Below are positions 48,173-59,960 of a stretch of 64,000 nucleotides of DNA, piece by piece. Every line of letters begins with the position of its first letter. The first letter of the stretch is position 1. The DNA comes from Amoebophrya sp. A120 (taxonomy: Eukaryota; Sar; Dinophyceae; Syndiniales; Amoebophryaceae): the NCBI GenBank assembly GCA_905178155.1, contig CAJINV010000009.1:3847556-3911555 (forward strand), read 5' to 3'. The notes under the pieces were generated by a model, which was given only the letters and a program-made list of their open reading frames with translations, was not told the DNA's origin and searched no databases. Position numbers and translations under genes: made by a program.

Positions 48173-51100
48173 ATGACCGGCATCGAAGACACGCCCCAGG
48201 CCGATCACGGCTCATCCCGCCGCAAACAGAGCATCGGTGAATCCTCTACCAACAGTGGCAATACAGGAAGTTTCACATCTTCTGGAGCAGCTGCAGCAGG
48301 ACCACGAGGACCAGCAAATCTTCTGCAAATAGAAAACGTCCACACCATGTCACCACAAGACGCAGATACTACCGGAAGCGAGACGCTAGAACGAGCTACC
48401 GCTGCAAACGTAGCTGCGAACACCGGCGCAACTGCTTCAGCGGAGGACCACGCTTCGGGAGGTGTACTCGCAGCAGAACAAGAGCAGTCCTCGCCTAGCA
48501 AGCAGAGAAGAAGTCTAAACCTTACCAGACCCACTTCAACTACGCAACTGAAAAGCACGATAACAAACAACACCGACTTCCTGTGCTCGAAGCTGCCGAG
48601 GTTAACGATCCGCGAGTGGGCGTTTCTCTCCGCTTTCACCATCTGGACGACGATTATTGTCAACAGCCTGGACAATCGGAAGGATTGGTGGATCACACCA
48701 CCTCTGTCCCTAACCCAGCACGACTACCTGCGCGGGCAGATGATCGCACTGTTCGGGTTTGGCTTAACCGCAACGGGGATGTTTATCGCGGGGCGGCGGG
48801 CGTACAGATTGTATTTTAAGGAAATTGCGAACTTCGGGAGCAGCGGCAGTAGTAAAAGTAGAGGCTTGACAAGTTCAAGTGACAAAAGCGGTGTTAGCCA
48901 AATAAGCAGAATGCCATCTGCAACCAAGCAGGACGAAGATGCTAATAGTTCGGGGCCGTTGGCGAAACTAGTGATAACCGAAAAACAAGAAGTAGATCCC
49001 CGAGCGTCCATTTTGTCGAACAAAGAAGAGGAAGACGAACGTCTTTATGCAGTGCAAAAGTATCGTACTCGTCGAAATGCATGACAAATTTCTATTTCCT
49101 CAGCATGAGAAATAAAATTTGTAATGCGGATTTCTTACCTTAAAAAAAAGATTTGTAATGCGTGACTGCAATTCCTACGAGTGCGATACTCTTGCAGTTC
49201 ATAGTTTTGCCTCCACTGCGATTCCTTCTTCCGCGATGGCGCCCACATTGACCGCGCTGGATTCTATCGGCGTTACAAATTCAGTATCCTGTCGTGCAAA
49301 AGTATCCCACTCGTATTGCAGTCATGCATTTACAAATCTTTTTCTTTCGGTAAATCCGCATGACAAATTTCACTTCTCATGCTGAGCAGGAAACTTGTAA
49401 TGCATTTATACGAGTGCGATACTTTTGCAATTCAGATTCAGTGATTAGTAGTGCTGCTGATCCAGCGGAGGTTGAATTAGAAGTAGCCGAGCAAACGCTA
49501 TCAAATGCAAAAATGTCTGGGTCTGGAAGAATGCGCAATTTGTCATGCAGCTTTTCCATGACCCATGAGGTCTGGAATGCAGGACCTAGCATGACAGATT
49601 CTGTGCGATTTCTCTCATGCCTATTCTGCATGAGAACCCCCCTCCCGACTTGGTCAAAAACTCGACGACTTTTGGTAATTACGCAACACAGATTTTTGCA
49701 TGCTTCAGATTTAGCATGACAAGTTGCATTCTTGTTCTTCCAGACCCAGACATTTTTGCACTTGGTAAACACGCCGGAGAAGCAACAGCCGCGAGCAAGC
49801 TTTGGCAGATCATGCGGCCACTTCTGCAGGAGCTCCAACTTTGCTAGCTGCCCTTGAAGTAGGACAATACGAGCAAACGAGCGCAGCAGGAGCTGCACAA
49901 GAGCAGCTGCAAACCAAGATAGTAACAAGAGCAGAGGGTCGTGATGAAGCTGCCGCGACTAGTACCACATCTGTGCAGGAGCTAACCGAGGTGGAGCACG
50001 ACCAGCGGGGCGACCTGTCAGAAATGAGAATAACGTCTGCGACATCTCCTTCTTCTGCGAGCGCCGTCAGTAAGAAAATGGAATCGACAAAGTTGTCCAC
50101 TGTGTCAGCTGCGAGCAGGAGAACGACCTTGAGATACCGCATGGTATCCACAGTAAATAATTTCCCGTACATGAAAAAATGCAGTCACTGCATGACAAAA
50201 CTTGCCATCAATCCTAGTCTAGCATGACAAGTTGTACACTGCAAGTTAGCGCAATTAGTCATGCATTTTGTACATGTACAGGAAATTTGTATTGCATACA
50301 TGGAGCAGAAACTGAACTGGGTTTCCAACGAGTGGAAGATCCGGATCATTTTCGGCGCCTACATGTTGTCGACCCCGTTTCTGTATCAAATGTAAAAATG
50401 TCTGGGTCTGAAAGAAGGCAACTTGTGATGCTAACTTTGGATTCTAACAAAAATCTGTATTGCATGACCAGCAAGCGGCGCCCAGTTTGTTTGTGCTACC
50501 TATGCGGGCCGGGCATTTGTCATGCGGGATAGGCATCAGGAAGGCCTCTTGAAATATGTGATTCTAGATCATGCATTGCAGACATCCTGAGTCATGCAAA
50601 ATATGCATGACAAACCTGGCAACCTTCCAGACCCAGACATTTTTACATTTGATATTCTGTTCGGCATCGCGTTCATCGTGGACCAACACGACAACGAGGT
50701 GGAGAGCGAGTTTCTACCTGTGGATCGAAAGAGTCATCAGTGGATGTCCAGGTATACAGGAAGCAAAGTTCTTTGGGATGCGGGATTTGCTTTTTAGATT
50801 CTTGAACTTGTCATGCATCTTTCTCAATCTACTTTTCGACTTTATATATTTTACTCAATAAAAAACTCCAGGGTTTTCTTCACTCTCCAGCTTGTGCACC
50901 AGATTGGCTTACTCCTCTGGACCTGGCTTTCGCACGATAGCACTTTTCACCCCGCAATCAAGCGGCACTACGAGGACAAGCCGGATATCCGAAACTCGAA
51001 ACCGCTGAAGGAAGTTTTCGAAAAACGAAGGAACAACATGAGCAAAACACTCTACCTCGCGCTCCTCCGACAGAAAAGAGTGTGGCAGTTCCGGATTTTT

Positions 51101-51286
51101 GCGGTGTTCCTCGGTCTCTACGGGGCGATCATCGGTTTTTTTGTCCTCGAGTACGGGGTGTGCGCGTCGGGGTGTAGTCGGTACGAAACGCAAAACATCA
51201 CGGGAACGAATCAGTACCTGTGCATCCTGGGAACGGTGCTGTTTTCCATGACGCACGCGTATGATCCCTTGCTGGATACGGCGTGA
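48173..51286 (+). CDS. Gene 7: multipass membrane protein of unknown function (654 aa)
   Basis: Exons 48173-49045, 49209-49284, 49442-49498, 49773-50144, 50304-50383, 50660-50751 and 50872-51286; 1,965 nt, in frame. The ATG at 48173 is chosen; the open frame upstream of it has no earlier ATG. About 140 disordered Ser/Thr/Ala residues precede two helices (WAFLSAFTIWTTIIVNSL, ~148; MIALFGFGLTATGMFIAG, ~187). A long polar loop, where most introners sit, is followed by helices near 475, 517, 590 and 635. A short Cys pair (YGVCASGC) follows the penultimate helix. No transporter or receptor family was recognised. Confidence 0.72.
49046..49203 (+). mobile_element. Introner, family A (158 bp), gene 7
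   Basis: TSD GTCTT at 49041-49045 and GTTTT at 49204-49208. Termini TATGCAGTGC and GCAGTTCATA. Confidence 0.9.
49285..49436 (+). mobile_element. Introner, family A (152 bp), gene 7
   Basis: TSD TTCAG at 49280-49284 and 49437-49441. The left end is TATCCTGTCG; the right end is decayed to AATTCAGA. Confidence 0.85.
49499..49767 (+). mobile_element. Introner, family B (269 bp), gene 7
   Basis: TSD AACGC at 49494-49498 and AACAC at 49768-49772. Right end GCACTTGGTA. Only this register keeps the downstream frame open. Confidence 0.85.
50145..50298 (+). mobile_element. Introner, family F (154 bp), gene 7
   Basis: TSD CATGG at 50140-50144 and 50299-50303. TIRs cagtaaataatttcccgtac and gtacaggaaatttgtat. 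Confidence 0.92.
50384..50654 (+). mobile_element. Introner, family B (271 bp), gene 7
   Basis: TSD TTCTG at 50379-50383 and 50655-50659. Termini TATCAAATGT and ACATTTGATA match perfectly. Confidence 0.93.
50752..50871 (+). other. GT-AG intron, gene 7
   Basis: Donor GTATAC, acceptor CTCCAG; joins TCC AGG GTT. It contains cttgtcatgcat. Confidence 0.82.
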
Positions 51287-52617
51287 GAGGGAAGCGGCGC
51301 TTGTTTACCGAGGGGTATGGAGCAAGTAGTAGATTTTTTCAGCGAACACGAAGAAGCATGAAAAACGCACTGCTCTGCGACGAGCAGGAGTAGATGACTC
51401 ACTCACGGCCGGCGCAGGGGCCTGGTTGTTGTACTCCACTTCTACTAGTTTGCTCGACATATTAGTAGTAAAGTACATGGTCGTGGTGCACTTCTCACAT
51501 GATTCGCTTCGTTTCTTTCAGCACATGGTTTCGAACTACGCGTGGCAATTTTTTTTACAGGCTCTCCTTATTTTCTAGTAAGTTTGTTTCAAAATAAAAT
51601 GTGTTTGAGTTTGTTTCCATTTCCAATGAATCTGTATACCAAGTTTGTTTTATGTGAACGATTTTCCGATACATACTACGCGAGGACTCATCTTTGATGA
51701 GAAAAAATCGCGGTAGCGCCCGAGCCGTGATCGCGCCTTTTCCAAATTTCTATATATTCATTTTTTTACCGTTTGCGTTTGCCAACACTCTTTGTGATTC
51801 TACCTCAGTTTGAATTTTCATCATTTTTAACCTTGATAGCCGCTTTTCATCAACAAACGAATGTCACATCTGATGTGGCCGAGGAATCTGATTTAACATT
51901 TGAATTTGATAGCCTTGACGTCGTCGACATGTTCGTCACATACGTTGTTTTTTGTACATGATTTGATTTGATTGCTCATGTCGTGTGGCATCACATGTCT
52001 CTCTACATGTCGCTACTTATAGGGCAACCGAGCCGCAGGTGGAGCGAGCCATGACACGAAAATGGATTGTATTCATCACCAACATGTATATTTTTTGATC
52101 GTGGATGGAAATGAAAAAGATGGACCTACAGTATGTTTATGCACCATCATAAAGCACCCCCTGGGTCGCGCAACCAAAATACCATTCTTCATGTGTTCAA
52201 CGATCGCAGTACCATCTACCATCACCAGAATTGTGCAAAATAAACTCCAAAGGCAAATTTTTGAATACGCCATCAAAAACACCGAGGATCCAAACAAAGA
52301 AAATCTCAAATTCATGCTCATCAGAAAAAGATCTCTCACTAATGTAAAATCCTAAACTGATCTACTTAGCATTGTCAATCTGAGCTTTGTATTTAATCTG
52401 AGCAAGAAGGAAAATGCATCATTATCTTCCGCAATCTTTTTTTTTTGACAGTGGAGCGACATTATGGTGAGTCTTAAGAGGGATTGGCCGCACACTTTTT
52501 TTGTTCATTGTGCTCGAGCGACTTTTATTCCTGTTTCTTTTTCTTGAAGTAGACAAGAAAAAAAACGCAAACCCGAACTCAAGAACGAGCGACCGCCCGA
52601 CCTGAAGACACAACAAG
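51287..52617. other. AT-rich intergenic region
   Basis: About 1.3 kb, richer in A+T than the rest. A 97-codon + strand frame at 52062-52355 (YFLIVDGNEKDGPT...) has A/T-rich codons unlike the neighbouring genes. It may be a gene remnant or foreign fragment, but I do not call it. Confidence 0.5.
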
Positions 52618-55600
52618 ATGGATGTGGATCAGGATCACGGCATAGATCCTGATCCACAGAATGACGATCTTCCCGTAAATCCGCCAACAGAAGGGCCACA
52701 TCAACATCAACCCCAGGAACTACATCATAAACTCGAGCCGGAAAGCGAGCCGGAACTGGAGTTCTTATGAACTGCAAAAGTATCGTACTCGTAGTATTGC
52801 AATACAAATTCGCTCAGCATGACAAATGGAATTTCTTATGCTGATTTGCCTTAACAACAAGACTTGTAATGCATGTTGATTACACTTATACGAGTGCGAT
52901 ACTTTTGCACAGGATAGTTTTCCAAAGCGGACGAAATCGCATTAGCTGTGACGAAGAAATTTGCGCAGTCCAAGGAGCATGGCAAGCCGCAGAAGGAGAA
53001 CAAGGAGTGGACGGTTTTGGCTGGGATCGTTCTCGAGGAGATCGAGTGTGGGAATTTCACCAATTCGCAGACGACCTTCAACAAAACGAAGTTGAGTTGT
53101 ATCGTCTTCGCGACGGGGACTCGGTGCTTGAGTCCGAGTTTGCTGGTGCTCCCGCCTTTGGTGGAAGAAAAAGCGGGTGAGGAGGAACAACTAGAAGGAG
53201 CGCAACGAGATGAAGCTGCTCCGGCGGCCGCGCCGGAAGTTGCTCAGAACAAGCGGGGCCGTGGGAAAAAGAACAAGAAGTCTGCTCTTGCTAGCACAAT
53301 TTCGACGACAGCATCATCTTCCTCTTTCTCTTCATCATCGTCTTCCCACTGCTCCGCGCTAGAAATTTTATCCCCCGTCAACAAAAAACGTTCGAAAAAA
53401 CGAAAAAAACTTCGTTTCGGCCCCACCTTCCACCAACTGCAATCCGAGCAGAACATGAGTAAATTACACCGAAGACTTACTAAGACGACCAACAGGCTGC
53501 CGAATAATTGGTCGATTCCAGATAGACCGATGAAAAAACCGGCGGTCGTGAAAGGGAGGAAACAGGACGAGAATGTCATAAATAGTCCGTTCCGGGATTT
53601 GGTGTTAAGGGATTGCCACGCGGAAGTGTTGGCGCAAAGGGGGTTCAAACTCTGGCTACTGCGGAATCCGGAGAAGGCAAAGTGGTATTTTGAAGGAAAG
53701 GCGAGGTTTCATTTTTACACCAGCTGCGTTCCCTGCGGGGAGGCGGCGAACGTGGAGATGGGAGGTGGCAATCGTGGCCATGGGACTACAGACAGCTCAC
53801 CAGACGAACTGCTGCACAAGAGCGGAACTGCAGCCACACAAGAACCTTCTACCAGCGCAAGCTCGTCGTTTACTTCTTCATCCTCCTCTTCATTCTTGGC
53901 GTCTTCACAATTATCCCAAGCCGCTGCTAGTGAACAACAAACCCAAGAAAAACCCCAGCACTACACCTACCCCCTCAAAACCGGCGCGAAACCCGTGGAA
54001 CTCCAGCAAAAAGAAAACAACGAAAACGCGAGACTGGGTAAAGCCACTACATTGCACACCAAGCCGATCGATTCTCGCTCCGACCCTAGCAAACGATCCA
54101 AGTGCATGTCGTGTGCTGACAAAATTTGCCGGTGGAACGCCTGTGGCTGGGACGGGGGCGTATTAGCCGCTCCTTTGTACGGGTTCGAACTAATGAATAA
54201 AAAAGATGATCAACATGGTCTATCCACCGCCGCTCCTGAATCGTCATCAGCTACATCCGAAGCCGCAGCGGCCTGTGGGATTCGCATGTCCTCGATTGTC
54301 ATCGGGGGCGCGACCTCGTTTGACGATTTTTATTCGGCTGCAAGACAGCTGGATGATTTCTCAAAAAAGAAGTACGAGCAGAAGTTGTGGGACGTGCTTT
54401 GTGGGCGGGTGTTGCAGATGCGGCACGAGGAGCAGTGTGATGGAGAAGACGCAGGAACTACAGCAGCTTCGTCATCATCTCGTGGTGCTGGTGGAAGTAC
54501 AACTGGAAGTGGAACTGCGCCGGCGCATGACGTTCAAGTCGGTGTTGCTGACGTCGTGGGCAATACCAACACAGGAAGCAAAGTGGACGAGCACGATGAT
54601 GGTTATGGTTTCGAACCAATCCCGCTCTTGTCCGAGTTGGATGACGATAACAGTACCCAGGAGGAGGTGGAAGCCGAAACTGCGAAGCGAAGGAAAGTCA
54701 CTGAAAATAAATCTTCTGATGGTGAAACATCTTCGCAAGGTCAACAAGGTGCTGGTGCTGGTAGAAGTAGTGCAGTATCATCTACAACAGCCGCTTCCAC
54801 GTCCGGCGCCGCGGTGCAGCAGCAAGGTTATGGAAGCGTCAGGATTGAAATCGTCAAAGTTGAAATAATTTGCAATGCATAAAATGCATTACGCGAGGTG
54901 CGTGTATTGCAGAGCAGGCAAGTGAGGCCGATTGTAAGCCTGTTTGGGGTTAGAGCTCGAGGTGCTAGAGGAGCATCAGAAAATCAGTCTTCTTTGCCTA
55001 AACAGCATGACAAACTGGGTTTAGGGGCCGCCAAAACTTGTCATGCGCCACTTGGAAACTGGGTTCCAACTGGCGTCCGTTTTATGCATGACAAATCGTT
55101 TCAACTTTGTCGATTTCAACTCTGACACATCCATAAAGGTCAATCTTCGGATAATGAAACGTCGCAAGGTCAACTACTAGGTGCTGGTGCTGGTTGTAGA
55201 AGTTATCGCGCCAAAAAAAATGATCATACTCATACTTTCGCCATTTTTGGCCAAAATCCAGTCAATCGGAATCGAGGCAAAAAAGTCCACTTTTTTGCGT
55301 ATGACCACTTTTTTTAGCCAGGACGCTATGGCGATCCTGGTGCTTTTTCAGAATCAGCCTTGTCCGCCCGTGATTTGCATTCTTTTAAATGTGGCGCTTT
55401 TCTGCGTTTTGGAAGAATAGCGCCGCGCTAAAAAAAGTGGTCATACGACTTTTTGTCGCGTTTTCTTCTAGAAAAGTTGAAAAAAGTATGAGCGCCCCAA
55501 TTTTAGGGCGCCGGAAAATGGTATGATCACTTTTTTCAAACACGGCGGTATGGGCCACATGTGGCCCACGCCAGGAAAAAAGTGATCATACCCAAAGTCG

Positions 55601-58600
55601 CCGCATTTTCAGTCTTTCTTGCAGAATCTGTGAAGAAAAGTGCTACTTTTCAGGTCAAAAACGGCAAAAGTATGAGTATGATCATTTTTTTCAGCGCGAT
55701 AGAAGTGCAGTATCATCTACAACAGCCGCTTCCACGTCTGGCGCCGCGGTGCAGCAGCAAGGTCAATCTTCGGATAATGAAACGTCGCAAGGTCAACTAC
55801 TAGGTGCTGGTGCTGGTTGTAGAAGTGCAGCATCTTCTATAGCGGCAAAATTGGTATTCGTATTCAAAAATCGCAAAAATTTTTCCCCCCGCCCAGCTCA
55901 CTAGTGCAGGCGCCCCCGCCTGCGGTGCCTGTTCTTCCGCCTCCGATTTAAAGCCCTCGACGGCCGCTCTCCGCATCCCGGTGTTTGAGGAAGCTGCCAA
56001 GTGGTTTTTGACCGATAGCGCAATGACTGGCCCGATCTTGTGGCGGCGCTGGGTAGCCGAAAACGGCTCGCGCCTGGCTTGGGGCTTTTTGACGGGCTGC
56101 AGCTGCCTCGCGGCTTGTCCGTGTCAGCTGCTCTCGGCGTGGCTACACCGACGGCAGATGGGTCCTGCACCCCCGGAAAATTTAGTGCCCACGAATCCAG
56201 CGCACCATAAGGGGCATTACCTGGCCCCTAGATTCTCGGGGCGCCCTACGGGCACCACGCCCATCACTCAGCTGCGCTGTGGAGGCGAAGTGGCGTAGAA
56301 ATGCGCTGCGGCCTCCGCCTACGAAAGTGCCTTTTTGCATTCTTGGCCAGGAAGCAACATCTGTGGCCGCGGCCAAGCGTTCAGAGAAAGCGGAGCATTT
56401 GCAGCAGCCGGTCTCGCGGACCGGCAAACTTGATGACTCGGGGAAAGGATTTTTGCCCTTCCGGATGCCGAGCAAAAAACGCCGGTTTTTTCTGAATACC
56501 AAAGTCAAACACGGTCTGAAATTGGTATTCGCTGGAAATTCTGACTTTGGTATTCAGCGACATTTGACCCCCCTCTCTTGGGGGCAACCTTGGGCAGCTG
56601 AATACCAAAGTTGCGCGGAAGAAAATCCGTCCGAGGTCTCCGTTTCCTGTGAACGCTTGGAAGCGGCCACAGATAATTGCTTCCGGGCCGAAAATGCAAA
56701 GAGGCACTTTCGTAGGCGAAGGCCTCAGGGCCTGTCTACGCCAGCTCTTCTCCGCGGCGCAGCCGATGGGGGTGGTGCAGGTAGGGCGGCCCGGGAATCT
56801 GGGAGCCAGGTAATTCCCCATAGGGCGCGCTGGGTCCGTCGGCACTAAATTTTCGAGAGGTGCGCGACGCATGTGCCGGCGGTGCAGCTACGCCAAGAGC
56901 AGTTGACACGGAGAAGCCACGAGGCACCTGCCACCCGACAAAAAGCCTTAAGCCAGGCGCGTACCATTTTCGGCTATCCAGCGCCGCCACGAGCTCGGGC
57001 TAGTGCTTGCGCTATCGATCGCCACCCCGCGGCGGCTTCCTCAAACACTGAGCGGCACAGCGCGTCGCTCGAGCTCGTTAAGTTGGAGGCGGCAGAAAAG
57101 GCACCGCAGGCGGAGGCGTCTGCACTAGTGAACTGGGCGGGGGAAAAATTTTTTGCTATTTTCGAATACGAATACCAATTTTGCCGTTATATCTTCTACA
57201 ACATCCGCTTCCACGTCCGGCGCCGCGGTGCAGCAGCAACAGCAGGTGGATGACTCGCAGGAGCAGCAGCAAGAGCAAAATGATGTTCGACGAGAGCGTG
57301 GTCGCGAGAATAAATTTCAAGTACCTCTACAGCACGTGAGCGGCCGCACGAGCGGAGTCCTAGCGGAATCCCTCCCCGCAGTTGTTCTCACGAATGTCGA
57401 CTTCGAATTTTCACAGCGAAACGCGAATCTCACCGTCCACAACCACTGCCCAGAGGTGGTGAACGAAGGAGTTCTTCTTGTTGGTGGTGCAGATACTGGG
57501 GGCGAAATGAAGACTGCAGCGGGGGCAGCATCCTCTTCATCCTCATCTTCACAAGCGAAAAGGAACAAGGTAAAGCGGCCTGTTACCACTGGATACAGCA
57601 AGATCTTCGTTGAGGGAGGCGGATTACTGCCACGGGAAGTTGTGAAAGATGTTGAAGGGGGTCCTGGTACTCAAGATGCAGCTCATGTTGGTGAACAACA
57701 GCCCGGCTCTCTTCCCGAAGATGCGGCTGCTGCTGATCCTGCTGCTGCCGGTGGTTCAGTACTACAGCAACCTTCATCTTCTTCCTCTTCATCTTCAACT
57801 TCATCTCCTACCCTCGACAACACCAGGATGACATCTTCTACTTCAGGCTCAACAACCAACTCACCAGAGAACAACCCGACGCAGCAGGAGGAAGTGGTCC
57901 CTCCCGCCCCAACTAGTTCGTCCAGCGGACAAGCTGAAGTTGTAGCTGCTTCTGCCGACCACGTCCCTTCTATGATCCAGCAAGCAACTACAAACAAGAA
58001 TACCATCAAAGTGAAGCCGAAGCGTATGCATTGCAAAACAAGTATCGTGCTCCTACTCGTATAAATGCATTACAAATTCCCTCAGCGTGAGCAATAAAAT
58101 TTGTCATGCGGATTTACCTTGGGAAAAAAATTTGTAATGCATGACTGCAATTACTACGAGCGCGATACTTTTGCACAGGATAAAGCGACCAGATCTCCAC
58201 GAGGTCATTCTCGGCGACTACGGTCTGAAGCAAAATGGCAGGAAATACCTCCCTATGCATTGCAAAAGTGTCTGGGCCTGGAAACCTGTGATGCTGGGTG
58301 GCGCATCATGGGGAGGCCACAAGTGCTGGCTCAGCATAACAAGTTTTTGAGCTTCTAGAGGTGTTGCCTACAACTCTGCATGACAGTCTGCGTTTCTGCA
58401 TGATAGAAAAGTGGCGCTCTTGGGTAACGTGCGGGACAGATTTAACACTCATTCCAGACAAGCATGACATACATGCACTCTTCCAGACCCAGACACTTTT
58501 ACATTTGATACTCCCTGGCTTCGGCTCCGGCGACCGGGAGACCAGGGAAAGGATCAACGCGTCCCTCACGAGGGAGGTGATTGCGCTCCGAAAATTCGGT

Positions 58601-59194
58601 GGAATACCCATAACGAGCGAGCAGTACCTACACGGTAGTGAGTACGAAGCGGGTGTGCAACATTTTGTAGAATACGACCCGAACATTATCACCGAAACCG
58701 AGCTGTATTGGACCGACTACGTGTTGCAAAAGTGCTACGGAAAATTTACGAGTTTGTTGTGCACAATGAGTCTGAAGGAGATAGAGAAGGACGTGCTGAA
58801 ACAGGCAAGGAAGGCGAAGAGGAAAATTAGAAAAGACTACACAGCTGCGATGATGAGCAGCTCTAGCTCTACTTATGCAGCAACATCAGCGGAGGTTTTT
58901 CAGCACGGAGGGAAGACTTTATTTGAGGTTCCTGCTGGCGCTGTTGTGGGAAGTTTTGTTGATAGCACGACTTCCGGCCTGTACGGGATCAGAAGTACGT
59001 ACGCAACGACGAATCTCCACGACCCTACGTCTACTTCGGCTTTGTTGTCTTGTTCCAAATCTGGTGGAGAAGATGCGGTTGAAAAAGAATTTCGCAAAGC
59101 AGCGTGCGGCCGGTGTGGCTATAAGGAAAGAAAGATGGCTTTTCACTGCACCCCTCCGTGGGAGGGGTGGATCCGGAAAAGTAGGAAGGAATAA
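52618..59194 (+). CDS. Gene 8: tRNA-specific adenosine deaminase, ADAT1/Tad1 type (1,273 aa)
   Basis: Exons 52618-52765, 52922-54828, 55141-55203, 55707-55837, 57197-58024, 58188-58253 and 58516-59194; 3,822 nt, in frame. The zinc-deaminase signature is complete and in ADAT1/ADAR order: DCHAEVLAQRGFKLW near residue 281 (His ligand, catalytic Glu), YTSCVPCGEA near 318 (first Cys) and KCMSCADKICRWN near 442 (second Cys), followed by SSIVIGG. ADAT1/Tad1 converts A37 of tRNA-Ala to inosine; ADARs share the fold, but no double-stranded RNA-binding domain is seen, which favours ADAT1. The protein is two to three times the usual ADAT1 length because of Ser/Gln/Ala-rich insertions, one between the two Cys motifs and a large one after ~490 that contains a tandem ~43-residue repeat. 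Confidence 0.85.
52766..52916 (+). mobile_element. Introner, family A (151 bp), gene 8
   Basis: TSD GTTCT at 52761-52765 and GTTTT at 52917-52921. Mismatched ends TATGAACTGC and GCACAGGATA. Confidence 0.9.
54829..55135 (+). mobile_element. Introner, family D (307 bp), gene 8
   Basis: TSD AAGGT at 54824-54828 and 55136-55140. The TSD makes a GT-AG register possible (GTTATGG...AAAG). Left TIR tatggaagcgtcaggattg. Confidence 0.92.
55204..55701 (+). mobile_element. Introner, family I (498 bp), gene 8
   Basis: TSD GAAGT at 55199-55203 and 55702-55706. The ~35-bp TIRs begin tatcgcgccaaaaaaaatga and end with the near complement, ...ttttttcagcgcgata. Internal gtatgatcactttttt motifs recur. The tttgtaatgc motif found in families A-H is absent. 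Confidence 0.9.
55707..55837 (+). repeat. Coding tandem repeat copy within gene 8
   Basis: This exon encodes AVSSTTAASTSGAAVQQQGQ and then SSDNETSQGQLLGAGAGCRS. A second, near-identical copy is encoded by the end of exon 2 plus exon 3 (about 54770-54828 and 55141-55203), and a partial third copy opens exon 5 (57197 on). Confidence 0.85.
55838..57191 (+). mobile_element. Introner, family J: 1,354-bp foldback element in gene 8
   Basis: TSD TCTTC at 55833-55837 and 57192-57196. The outer TIR is tatagcggcaaaattggtat and its complement. Imperfect inverted similarity continues through both arms almost to the centre (about 56510-56550). For example ggcggccgaagg-type and aagtgcctctttgcat-type segments recur inverted near 56320-56400 and 56640-56720. 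It is a whole-length hairpin. Frames inside it are not conserved and no transposase is seen. Confidence 0.88.
58025..58182 (+). mobile_element. Introner, family A (158 bp), gene 8
   Basis: TSD AAGCG at 58020-58024 and 58183-58187. Ends TATGCATTGC and GCACAGGATA. The left TIR has a small insertion (gcaaaacaagtatcg). Confidence 0.92.
58254..58510 (+). mobile_element. Introner, family B (257 bp), gene 8
   Basis: TSD CTCCC at 58249-58253 and 58511-58515. The left end TATGCATTGC matches family A ends rather than the usual B end (TATCAAATGC). Confidence 0.92.
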
Positions 59195-59960
59195 GGAAGA
59201 TGAGCAGAAAGCTTCAGCATTCATCCTTTGCTCAAAATCATAATCGTGCGACAGCTTCTACTTATAGTTTTTTTTTTGAACAAAATCAAACCCACACGGT
59301 AGTAGAACAAGCGACACTGAAATGGCGAGGAGCATCCCATTTATCGATGCGAAATCTACTTGATGAAACGACGCGCACTCACGCCATCTGTTGTTCACAT
59401 CAGGCTCGGGCGTTGCACTGCAACCGTAGTCTTGCAGCCGCGTATTCGTAAAAAAATGTTGATCTTCTGCACAATTGTGATAACGTTCTAGTCGTGGTTG
59501 CAGTGCGACACGGAAGGGCCACAAGAACAAAATTTAGAACAAGAGCTTTTGCAGAGTAATAAAAGGTGCCCATTGTTTTGTTGAACTCGGTGACGTGTCG
59601 TACATCTGGCGGCAGTAAAATTCATCTCTGATCTTCTGTATCAGTCGTGTAATCGGTTCGTGGATGTGCGATCATGTCTGGGTGGGCGTGGGGGCAAGAA
59701 CCGGTACCGGTCACGATCTACTTCGGTACAGTACAACTTTTAACAGGATGAAGCACTACGTGGGCGCATCGTGTAAAGTCAGTTCGTGGGCATCTTTTGT
59801 AAACTGTCCGAGCACTACGATTGAACGAAAACATCATATTGCTTCGCTGTTTTTGAACAGGAAATCAACTACGCATATTCCTCGTACTGTTATCACCATC
59901 TATCTAGGTTTTTGTTTGTCACAACTCCAACAAGAAAAACGAAAAACACACGACAACCCA
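59195..59960. other. Intergenic region
   Basis: About 0.77 kb between gene 8 and gene 9; no gene or repeat supported. Confidence 0.6.

Noticed and set aside
52062-52355. AT-rich 97-codon frame as a gene
   Set aside because: Plausible amino-acid sequence but no domain, opposing frame of similar length, and codon use unlike neighbours.
56279-56848. 189-codon frame inside family J element
   Set aside because: It spans the hairpin centre and is not matched by a conserved frame in the other arm.
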